From contig BROE01000009.1 of the NCBI GenBank assembly GCA_036571765.1, positions 10,584,593 through 10,648,592 of the forward strand: DNA of 64,000 bases. The letters run 5' to 3'. Each line of letters starts with the position of its first letter. Positions within the stretch are counted from its first letter, which is position 1. Under the pieces are notes generated by a model. It was not told the origin of the DNA and did no database searches. It saw nothing but the letters and a program-made list of their open reading frames with translations. Positions 11,705-22,736 of the stretch are shown in pieces. The position numbers and the translations under genes are program-made. Origin of the DNA: Plecoglossus altivelis (Eukaryota; Chordata; Actinopteri; Osmeriformes; Plecoglossidae).

Positions 11705-13570
11705 CTGGTCAGAAGTATATGGGTTCTGGTAGATTGTGTATAGGCCAGCTTGGCTGTCAGTCTAAATCACTGGGTTCAAGCAGCCCATTCACACAATGTT
11801 TCAAGTTTCAAAGATGCCGTGTACTTGTCTGCTGACACCAGCCAATGAAGAGACTCTGCTGCTTGCAGGGCGGAGCTTGTGGCTAGCACCCTCCGCAATT
11901 GGTGGTTGAACATCTTACGGCGTGTCACCTAAATGTCTTCCAAATCTTCCAAATGATGATGCACCGTGTAACATAACATCTACAAGTCAGCTACGGAGTA
12001 TACCAGAAGCACCAGAAGCATCTGGTGGCAATATCATTTCAATGTTGATGCATGAGTACTGAGCTCTCTTTGGACTGCATAGTTCAGTACGTACCTCCTG
12101 TCACAAAGTCTTTTCACACTCCTCCAGACCTCAAAAGACGCCTCTGGAGAACAGATGACATGAAAAGCAGGGCCGATGACAGGGAGACCGGGCATGTTCT
12201 CCCTCTGTGGGAGGTGGACTGACAGGGAAGCAGGGAGGGTCTTGTAGTCTGGACGCAGACTCGTGTAGCGTCGAGGGAGCGGGAAAGGTTGCGGAGAAGG
12301 CTGTGAAAGGAGGATGCAGATGATCAGGCTTGATAACGTCTCCGGGGGGACGGCGGGGGACAGGGGTGTTGCTCTGCGTCTGGCTGGGCCGTCGTGTGTG
12401 TCCCCCACACCCCCACCCCCCACTGCACAGACACACGCACATGCAAATACACACACTGCGATCCGGTAAGCATGCAGCCCTGTGCACGTACGAACATGTA
12501 CGCATGCTCAGGTACACGCACACATGCACGTAGACGTGAATTCAATTGTATGCTGGTTTTGGACGTCATGATAGTTTCGGTTGCCATGGGACTGTAGTTG
12601 CCATGCATATCAATAGGTTAATCCCCTAGCCTGAGTAAATAGGGTGATCGATAAGATTTGTGTGTGTGGACATTGGGGTTGATTATATTTCGTTGAATTA
12701 GCCTATGTATTACCTATTGTGTGTAGGTGTGAATGGGCTTGTGTGTGTTTTGCATATGCGTGCATGTGTGTATGTGAGTGTGTGTGTGTGTGTGCGTGTG
12801 TGTGTGTGGGGGGGTGCGGGCTTGCACGCATGTGTGTTTTGCAGATTAGCATTTGGGGCTATGCTCTATCTCTGCTGCCTGTCAGGGGGCCAGGCAAGGC
12901 TGCAGCGGCTGGCTGGCTGGCTAGAGAGATAGTGGCGTTATCTTTCCCCCTCCAGATCCTGCCCTCACCCTCTCTCCTCACTGCCTACTCTCCATCTTTC
13001 CTCTCTCTCTGTCTCTCTCTGTCTTTCCATCCCCCCCGAGCTATCAACCCCCCAAAGACACAGCCGGCCCCTCCCACTCTCATCCCCTTGCACCCTCCCT
13101 CCCTCTCTGCCTGATTGCCCCCCAAAAACCCTCTTCTGTCCCCCCCATCCCTCTCACACACCCTCCCTTCCCCCCTGCCCCTCCGTCCCCTCCCTCCCTC
13201 CCTGACCCCCTGTTTTTCAGTCATTGAGCCGGTGGCTTTGTGAAGTTGGAAACAGAGTGTCGAATTCTCAGCGTCGAAGGGTGTTATTGCTATCATGAAA
13301 CATCAGAAAACTCACTTATTGCTTCGCATGATGCGTTCGTTTGCCGCTGGACCTCCAATCGGATATCTCTGAGACCTCCTCTCCCCGAAGACAGATGAAC
13401 CTGCCTGTCTTTGACCGCGTTTCCTTGCGTCATCCTCGACTTTGCATCATGAATGCGACCAAATCGAACGACAGACAGTGGGAGAAACCCACGCCTGGCT
13501 GCGGCCCTCCGCCCCACCCCACAACCGGACGTGGTCTCGAACTCTCCAAGTCTTTTATCTTTGACTGGAC

Positions 13571-13740
13571 CTCTCTCATCCACCCACTGTCTCTCATCCA
13601 CCCACTCTCTCTCATCCACCCACTCTCTCTCATCCCCCCACTCTCTCTCATCCACCCACCCTCTCTCATCCACCCACTCTCTCTCATCCCCCCACTCTCT
13701 CTCATCCACCCACTCTCTCTCTCATCCATCCACTCACTCA
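13571..13740. repeat. 18-bp minisatellite, about nine units
   Basis: Unit ctctctcatccacccact with single-base variants (cccccc, gtctctc). As 18 is a multiple of three, it is open in several frames on both strands. It translates to S-L-I-H-P-L on + and W-M-R-E-S-G type repeats on -. Confidence 0.95.
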
Positions 13741-14052
13741 CTCTCTTTATGACCAGTTTCCAACTCCATTTGAACAGACGTCTGGGTTCCCCTTGTCTCC
13801 TGAGGATATATCCTGAGTGGCAGGACAGTGAGGGCAGTGGAGAGACGCTGGATATTGTGAGGTAGAGGTATTGTGACAACCTCCGTGACGTTGCCCAGAG
13901 GTAGTATAGATAGATGAACGATACAAAGATACAAGTTGGGGGACGTGCGGGTGTAGAGAAGTCATCAAGGCGGTGTCATGCGCAGCGTCACACCTGAGTG
14001 GCTCCTCCTCTTCCCCCCTGAGCCCCCGCCCTTTTTACTTTACCACCTCCAA

Positions 14053-14130
14053 CCAACACACACACAGGCAACACACACACAGGCAACACACACACAGGCA
14101 ACACACACATAGGCAACACACACACACCAC
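14053..14130. repeat. 15-bp CA-type tandem repeat
   Basis: Unit aggcaacacacacac in four near-perfect copies, then a CA tail. Confidence 0.9.
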
Positions 14131-14913
14131 TAACACACAAGCTGTGGGGTTTTGTGGAAGGCTAGTTAGAAATGAAAAGAAAGGCCGTCTCTTAATTAGG
14201 TGACTTGTGGTTTGTTGGCTTGAAAAAGATATGTGACAAGGTTCAAAGTTCATTCTGGGTACTGTACATTACATTTGCGAGTTACATTTGATGTATCAGT
14301 TCACATTTATCTGAGGGCCAGGCATGAAAAAATATATACCAGATTCACCAATGTATTGAAACAACAGCCATATTTTTGTCCTGCATGATCAGCGAAAAAA
14401 AGATCTGATACGTTCTCTCCATTTCCCATATGCATTTGTCTGGTACACTCTCCAAGAATAGTGGTTTGACTTTGCTAGTGCCAGACTACATCATGTAGAA
14501 AAATGTCAGAGTGAATTTGGGCCATATTTAGAAATCCCTCCCAAGGCAATCCTGCCTTGGGGACAGGGAGGGAGAGAGGATGAAAGAAAAGGAGAGAGAG
14601 GTGCGTGTGCAAGGAGAGGGGTGGAGGGGTGGAGGGTAGTAAAAGAGGAGAAGGAGAGGGGGAGGAAAAGGAGCTACTGTAGAAACTGGATGGGTCCGAT
14701 CAAGTTGAGTATACAGGTTGAGGCGGGGGGGGGGGGGGTGGAGGGAGGGAGAGAGAGATAGTGGGGGAGGGGACAGAGAGAGGGGGCAGGGGCACCGTGA
14801 GAAGGGACACAAAGATAGGGGGCAGGGGCACCGTGAGTGGGGGGGGGTTGAGGGAGAGGGAGGGGAGGGGGAGGGGGCAGAGGGAGGGAGGGGAGGGGAT
14901 GAGAGCAGAGATG

Positions 14914-14994
14914 GGTGTGGAGGTGATGGGAGGAGATGTGGGTGTGGAGGTGATGGGAGGAGATGTGGGTGTGGAGGTGATGGGAGGAGATGGG
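14914..14994. repeat. 27-bp G-rich tandem, three units
   Basis: Unit starting ggtgtggaggtgatggga repeats at 14914, 14941 and 14968, inside a wider G-rich region (14710-15055). Confidence 0.92.
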
Positions 14995-15162
14995 AGGGGA
15001 TGAGATGGGAGAGGGGAGATGGGAGTGTGGTGGTGTGGTGGGGGGGGGGGGCAGGGTGTACGCACAGGCTTCATGAAAAGGAGTGATTATTGGTCCTCCT
15101 GTGGGGCCTTTTGTCTATGCCCCTTGAGAGGGGGGTTAATACATCACTTTAGCTCCAGGGGG

Positions 15163-15172
15163 GTGTGTGTGC

Positions 15173-15216
<44 letters not shown>

Positions 15217-15250
15217 AGCAGGAGAAAGAGAGAGAGAGAGAGAGAGGGGG
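15163..15250. repeat. Compound GT then GA microsatellite
   Basis: A GT array passes directly into GA arrays and a G run. Confidence 0.9.
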
Positions 15251-16239
15251 GGGGGTTCGGGTTCCCGCTGCTCTCTGGAAAATCATCTCTAGGTTATATC
15301 TTCTCTCGCCCTCATACCTGTTGCGCACACACACACGTACCGCCAGGCACTAGAATTTATCTTGCATGCTTGGCGTGGGTGTGGGGTATCGATCAAGACC
15401 TAAGGGCAGCGGCTACCCTTACTGCTTTCGCAATACTAGAGTTTCTTTGTTGGGGAAACGTTGAGGTTGTATAGAAAATCTAACAGAAGGTTAATTTCTG
15501 GGTTTCGGTGATCATTGCACGCTAACAGACACAATAGTACATCTGGATGTTTCACATCCATGGTACAGCACACCACAGTTATTGACTTTATGTGGCTGTG
15601 TTGTACGTTATGGTTTTGTACTAATTTGACATCATCATTTTAGTCGACCTCTCTGACAATTTCTAACTATTAGCAACACCCTAGACTGTAATGTAAACAG
15701 CCTTTGAGTATGTAGCTCTGACCGAAGCCTTGTGTGGGACAGAGGGGCGACATTTTCAAATAACAATACGATTCGTTATTGCTGCAATATTTCGCAGTAG
15801 CTGCATGCCAAATGTCTGTCAGAGAGAAACAGAGACGGAGGTATAAAAAAAAATCCAGACATTGGTCATGGATGTCAGTTAACATCAGCTGGTAGAGTTT
15901 TCAACAGCACTTTGCTGTAACTTTTCTCTTTTTACTGCCTAAGTGGTTGGAAATGTTGTTTCCCAAGCGTCCATGTGGCTCCTGCTCTCTGCAGAGTCCA
16001 TTAGGCCAAATGCATACTGATTTGGAGCGTCGCAGAGACAGAGGAGTCATCTGGAGAAGACGGGAGATGAATACTCCGTTTCTGGCTCGTGGCATCTGGG
16101 ATTAAGTGCTCACAATTTGACAGTTTTCACACACATACACACACGCATACACACGCTCACACACACAAGCAAAAGATACACAAATGTATGTACTCGATAA
16201 ACGAGGATCAAATGTAACGTTGCACATGCCTACACGCAG

Positions 16240-16269
16240 ACACACACACGCGCGCGCGCGCGTGCGCAC
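16240..16269. repeat. Alternating CA/CG tract
   Basis: Thirty bases of strictly alternating purine and pyrimidine, with about 9 CG steps in a row. Confidence 0.9.
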
Positions 16270-19255
16270 CAACCAACATGCAGACTGTGTGGATCCAATG
16301 ACATTTGCATCGCATGGCTTCAGAGGACATTTGATGCCTTATCAAAATCAAACCCATCCTCTTTCAAGCCACCGCACGTTCTCAATGTTTCAACCACACG
16401 CCCGTATCAATGCCACCTCGACCCTTCACAACACAACAGTGCCGTCTGTGACCACGTCAGGACTGCCAGGCCAGTCACTGTCAGGTCTGTCCAGGCGATG
16501 GCGAAATGGACTTTGACCCCCCCCAACACACACACAGAAACACACACACAGACCCTCCATGAAATGGAAAATGCAAAATCCACCAAACTTGACATTCATC
16601 TCGTCAGAAATTGGTTCTCGTACATTCTGGCCTACACCCCCTCCCACACGTGATGTGGGGTGTCTGGTGGAGGAAGCACTCTGGATTCATCCACCCCCCC
16701 CTCTCCCCCCTCCACTCCATGACTCCTCTCTTTAGAAAATTAGTTTAACATTTTGATTGTAGTCTGCATCTGCGTATTCTCGCTCCTGCTGTCAGAAACG
16801 CAACGATCTCATTTCTCCCAGGGTGGAGGCCTTCCTGCTCAGCTTCGTTTGGGTGACTGTTCTCGGAGGGGAGTGGACGGAGGGGTTATCAACATGGTCG
16901 GCCTCTCCGGACCCTTCCAAGGGCTACAGACTGAATGTGTCGGTCGGTCACTCCCAGTCTTACAGTTACTGAGCTGCATCGGATATCTATTAGCTTGGAT
17001 GTGCGAGGGAGCGATTCCACGATAAGATTATTGGCGGTCCGTCGCCTGGTTGGCAGAAGTGTGATCTTTACTGACCGTGTCTAAAAGGGAAAAAGCTTCA
17101 CGAAGGTATCCTTTCCATATTGGGCAAGGACAGACGTTACAGAATACACACCATGTGCGCACGCAAACACGGAGGTGCGCGCGTGTGCTACAAAATACAA
17201 GCCCCCGCACACTCGAAGGGTCCTATCTAAGGCAGGCTGACATGCATACATTTCAAGTCCTTGAAGCAAGCTTGCTGATATTGCAGATATTGTCATGCCT
17301 GTCTCCGTGGTATTTCTGTCCCCCCTCCCCCATCCCCCACCCCCCCCAAAAAAAGAATCTAATTTTGTGAGCTTTTCTCTCCGAATCCTGATTTAATCAG
17401 AGAATCTACGGTAATTGACTGAAAACGTTTTCTCCCTTTTAGAGTATTTAGCTTCGCTTCACGATTTCATGATATGTAATCAATGTTCTCCCCCCTGCCA
17501 AATTTCGAGCAGCGAGCTTTTCAGTGTCAATCATGATTTACTGTTCAGTAGGTATTCGTGTTTGCGTCATGTCACACTATTAGGGTGTACTGTCATTCTC
17601 TGACATCCTCCACAGAGATCCGCCTCTCGCGATGCAGAATGCTAGTAGCAGATGTCATCTACAGCTGTGCTGAAGCCAGGAATCACATTTTATGGGATGA
17701 AAATACGCCAGGAGTTTCCTTTTTTTCTGACCGCCTCTTCTAGTTCAAACGCAAAATCATGGATGAGTTTGAATCTGCAACAGACGAGCTCTCCGCTCCT
17801 TATTTTCCCCCTCTCCCCTCCTCCCCGCCCAATGTTACTGTTGTCACGGCAACGCCTGGCGAAGCGAGGAAGGCAGCTGAGAAATGGCAGGAGATAGAGA
17901 GAAGGGGGCGGCAGACAAGGGCCCTGGCCCCGTCTGGGTCCCGGGCCCCTTCATTAGGTATCAACACAGCCACTGACAGGGGAGATAATGGCCAATAACT
18001 GCGTATTATGTCGAGGGAGTAAATGAAAAGTCTCCTGGGAAAAAGCAGAGCGGCTCTAGGGTGTGTGTGCGTGCGTGCGTGTGTGTGTGTGTGTGTGTGT
18101 GAGGAGGGAGGGGGGTGGTGGGGCTGTCATTCAGGGAGTTATGGCCCCCTGCACATGGGGAGGAGGAGATGATGGGGGGGGGCAGGGAAGCAGACAGGAA
18201 GTGTGGTGGGGAGCGCCTCGATCTGTGTCTGTCCTGGATTGGTGGGGTGAGATGAGGAGGGGGGGAGGGGGAGGAGGAGGGGGGTTCTCCCAGGTCGGTG
18301 TCCACCCGCGAATGTAGAGAAAGAGTAGATGTCTCAGGGAGGCCTTATATATCTGGAGACGGTTCCATTGACTTCATTTTAGTTGTTAAATCATTCATTG
18401 AGTATCTGGCAGTTTTAAGTCTTTGGTTGTGCAGTTTATGGGGGCTATCTGTGTAAGAGAAGACAATAATTCAAAGCGTTTGGCAAATCTTTTTTGTGCC
18501 ATATATATATATATACACACACATATAAAAAATGTTTATTGGACTGTATGGATCCAACAAACAAGGAATGGGGTTTGCTGGTTGGTTGCACGTGTCAAAT
18601 TGTTATAAACAAACGTACAATTTTCACAATATGCATAACCCACCATTGAAATAACCCACCAAACAATTACACAATTGTCCCTTTACGGTTTTTTTTAACA
18701 TGAAATAACATTTTGTACAGAGGTAGTCCATGACAGCTTGCTATAAACATTGTCACAGCACAGCCATGTGAACGACACTGTGCATTTCCCTGAAAACAAT
18801 CAGGTTCCCTCTGCCAGCAGAACAGTCAAACACAAGGTATATTTTGAGTCAAGCTCTCAGCTTTACGCGATACAGACTCCTTTCCTGGTAAGGTCGTTAG
18901 ATGCAGCAGCCAGATCGCCATTGCCCCCTTGTTGTTGATCTTCTTCTTCTGTTCCTTTGAAATCAAAATGGCCGCCTATCACCCCCCCCCACCCCCCTTC
19001 TACAGATAAAACACTGCAGCCAATAAGGATGGAGCTTACATCAACTCCACCCATCCTCTCCTTCCTCCATCCTCTTCTTAAATCCCCCCCCCCCCTTCAT
19101 TCACTCCCACCGTTCTTTTCCGCATAGTCGTTTCGTTTCGACATCCCCAACGCTCTATTGGTCAAGCCCGGTAACAAATGGAAATCCGTCGGAGTGCTGA
19201 AATTACTGATGGTTATCTCGCTTTCGTTTCATTGGACTGTTCCCGCTGCCGTCTC

Positions 19256-19282
19256 TTCCTCTCTCTCTCTTTCTCTCTCTCT

Positions 19283-19314
<32 letters not shown>
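19256..19314. repeat. (CT)n microsatellite
   Basis: CT array of nearly 60 bp. The complementary-type GA array occurs at 19792-19876, so the two could pair in single strands. Confidence 0.9.
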
Positions 19315-19319
<5 letters not shown>

Positions 19320-21379
19320 CCTTCCTGTCTCCCCATGCTCGCTCTCTTTCTTTCCACTCCCTCCCATTCTTTTTTCACTTGAAATGACTCCCAAACCCTC
19401 TCCTTCTCTCGTCCCTCGTTTCTCTCCCCCACCCCCTTACCAAAATGATTGTCTTCTACCCACGTCATTGGAACAGATGAGAGGGAGACGAACGCAACTC
19501 TACCCCCCCACCTCTCCACACACACACACACACACACGCACGCACAAACACACACACAGCACAAACACACACGCACATTGTACCCACCCTCCTTTGATAC
19601 TGCGCTTGTTTCGCTCCTATTTCCATGATTTTTTTTTCTTGCTCTGTCTATTTTTCTGTGGATTACATGGCCCCTGCCGCTCCCCATTATAGTAAATTAC
19701 TGAGGAGCAGGCTGGCCCTCTCTAGTCTGGGAGACGTGTCACAATAAGTCTCTCGCTGCAGCCGCAACACATCGCTGGATGACACCCAGACAGAGAGAGA
19801 GAGAGAGAAAGAGGGAGGGAGGGAGGGAGGGAGAGAGAGAGAGGGAGGGACGGAGAGAGAGAGAGAAGGAGAGAGGAAAAGGACTGGGACAGAAATGGGA
19901 GCAGCGTGAAGGGAAGAGAGAATGAAGGCTGGCGAAAGAGAGGTAGCTGGTGTGAGATGGACGAAGAAAGAGATTGAGAAGGATAGGGAGATGGGAGATA
20001 GAGGGACACCTCGAGAAAGAGAGAGTAACCAGAGATATGGAGACTGCTGCGGAATGGCTGAGCGAGCTGAAGAGAGATACTTAAAGTCCACCAAACGTCG
20101 CTGTTTTCTGAATGGAAAACTTGGGTCATGAAAAGAATTGTTTCTTTTTGTGCTTATCGCTTTTTAAAATATACCTTATCCTGTCACGTAAATCCATGAC
20201 ATGTCTGGACATGTCTGGCTTGAGCTTATTTTGACCAGCAGAATCACTTTGACCCTCCTACCAGACAGAACCACACTTTCACCTGCATCTCCTAAGACTT
20301 CAGACTCAAGCCTGATGGCGTCCAGCTCAGCTCTGTACATGGGGCCTGTACCCCCTGGCAGTAACGTGTGTCTGGGGTCATCTTATCACCAGTGGATGGC
20401 TCTGTCTCTCTGGCAGATCACACCCGTCACCACGATGCATCACTGCGTGGGTCTCTTGTAGACACCTGGGATCAGACTGCAGTTTGCCACTTGACATGGA
20501 AATACATACATACATCCATGTCTGTTTGCAAGACCCGAAGGCGTTCGCGGCTGTCTCGAGGCAACGCTGCAGCGTGTGTCTAGACAGCCGGGGGAACTGA
20601 AAGAACCAATCAAAACACAGACTGGGAGTGTGTTCCAATCCCCATACAACCAGACTAGCACACCAGCCAAAGATCCAGTATATGCCAGTGAATATTGTAT
20701 GTATCAAATGCAGCGTTACCAGAAATACCCGGGTGTCGTTTTGCTAACGGTTGTGTCTATAAAGAACATCATTTATATAATACATCCATATAAATATGTA
20801 GGACGATATTATATAAAAACAGACTCACATTGTCACATCCTCTTACATCCTTCCCAACCCTTCCTCTTCCTTCCCTGCACCTGAGCCATACCTGTAATTG
20901 AAAAATATGAGGGGAGGAGAGTTAATGGAATACAACTAATGCCAGAGATCAAAAAGAAGCTGGCAAATTCAAATTAGCTGGGTATGAAATTGCTTCCAGT
21001 GGGATTGGCGAGCGCAACACGCCCCCCCCCTCCCTTCCCCCTCCCCCGAAACAGTCTCCCACAGCCCTTGTATTGTACAAAAAAAAGAGAAAGAAAAAAA
21101 GCCGAATAACAATTTTAGTTTTGGGGTAGGGGCGGGAGCAGGATGAGAGAGCGGGGAAGAACGTGGTTAAACGGATAATCCCTGTTGCCTCGCTGTTCCC
21201 TTAGATGAGAACCTCAGGAGGTTCTCCCCTCAGAGTGCAACTCCCCGTCACCCGTTTGCTGTGGGGTGGGGGCGGGGGTGGGGGCGCTGGCGGGTGATGG
21301 GACACCGCTGGTGGTGAAGGTGGGGGGAGTCACAAGGGTGACGACAAATGGGTGAGCCTCTCCGTGACAGGCTTTCCCT

Positions 21380-21501
21380 CATCCTCTCTCTCTCTCTCTC
21401 TCTCTCTCCCTCTCTCTCTCACTCTCTCGCTTTCTCTCTCACTCTCTCTCTCACTCTCTCTCTCACTCTCTCTCTCACTCTCTCTCACTCTCTCTCTCTG
21501 A
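21380..21501. repeat. CT array with regular CACTCTCTCT interruptions
   Basis: The right half repeats a 10-12-bp ctctctctca-type unit several times. Confidence 0.88.
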
Positions 21502-22418
21502 GCTCTGCCATGCGTGTTTTCCCCTCCTTCCCTCCCTTTTCTCTTTATTTACCGCTCGCTCGCTCGCTCCTCCGTCTCCGGTGGCTCGTCTCTTACCCTC
21601 TGTCTCGCTCCCCGTGAATGTTTAACTAATTTATTCTTAGAGCTCAGTGAGTAACTCCCTCTGCCTTTGATTAACAATACCAAGGAGCAGATGAATAATT
21701 CCTTCCTTTGCTAAGCAATCTGTTTCCGTGTAAGGTGGCCTTGTCAGGTGATGGGGGGGGTTTGTTCTGTTGAATATGTATGGGGGAGATGGGCTGGTTG
21801 CTTTCTGTCTTCTCTCTCGTGGGCCGGATCCCCCTGCAGATCGCTCTTTAAACGTGCGTGGAAAGTGTGTGTAATTGTAACTGGGTTTGTGACTGTGTGC
21901 ATGTGTGTACAGTAGAATGGGAATGTGTGGTTGTGAAGCCTATATCATGATTTTGTCACTGGTTTGTCTCTTTTTCACCTGAGAGACTGAAATAACACAA
22001 CTGTCCATCGATGTACACCAACACAGATATACACACACGTAGACACGCAAATTGCTGTCTGAAATGAATCACAAGCCTTCTGTTTTCTTTTGTCCAGAAC
22101 AACATGATGAATGTGTTGCTCATCGTGAATAACTGCTTGGGTGTATTGTTAAAGACAGGCTTTAAGAACTGGTCGTTTTATGGAGATCAGAAAACAAATG
22201 GTGGATGATTGTTGTGGTTGTGCTCTTAGCTCCCATAACTGTCGGAACACCCCGTTGACTGCTTGGAATTTGAAGCTGTTACTGTTGGACAGCAGCAGTA
22301 CAATTGGAGAGGCTTGAAATCAGGGTCAGGTTCTGTACAGAAATACAAAGTTCTGTACAAAATACTTATGTTCAACATTAGACAGCGCCCCCTCCACACA
22401 TGCGCACGCACACACACA

Positions 22419-22452
<34 letters not shown>

Positions 22453-22629
22453 CACACACATACACGCAGCTAAAAGTCATTGTGGGAAAAGTCCTTTTAA
22501 AGTATCCCCTGATTTATAGTGTTCACCTTTCTAGACCTCCTGCTATAAATAAAGCACTCTGGTGAACAGTTAAACTATTTACAATGGGTGGACTGGAGAG
22601 ACAGAGCGAGAGACGAGACACACACACAC

Positions 22630-22736
22630 ACTTCTGCTACGACCTGTCACAGAACCCCATCCAGAGTGGCAGCGATGAGATCACGCTCTCCTTCAATACC
22701 TGGCAGAGGAACGGCCTGATTCTGCGCACGGGCAAG
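22630..22736 (+). pseudogene. Partial copy of the LNS2 exon in the upstream intron
   Basis: These 107 bases match 26309-26415 of the real LNS2 exon with five substitutions and no indel (about 95 percent). Translated, it reads FCYDLSQNPIQSGSDEIT and then LSFNTWQRNGLILRTGK. Three of the five changes alter the protein (S to G, K to N, H to R). It starts abruptly after a CA array and ends before unrelated sequence. It lacks a polypyrimidine tract and AG acceptor at its left edge and has no convincing donor at its right edge, so it is unlikely to be spliced in. It is either a recent partial duplication or an assembly or haplotype artefact. Confidence 0.9.

Larger units (their letters stand above)
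8701..22629. other. Intron (middle part): repeats and single-copy sequence
   Basis: A CpG-rich patch lies at about 9020-9420. Short-unit tandem repeats are at 13571-13740, 14053-14130 and 14914-14994. GT arrays are near 11455, 11660, 12766 and 18062; a GT plus GA array at 15163-15250; alternating CG at 16240-16269; CT/GA arrays at 19256-19314, 19792-19876 and 21380-21501; a CA array at 22407-22462. No neurexin SS1 cassette was recognised. Confidence 0.65.

Noticed and set aside
13293..13879. Frames of 138-174 codons on both strands
   Set aside because: Opened by the 18-bp minisatellite, whose unit is a multiple of three.
14700..15086. Opposed frames of about 120 codons
   Set aside because: Both are low-complexity translations of a G-rich tandem region.
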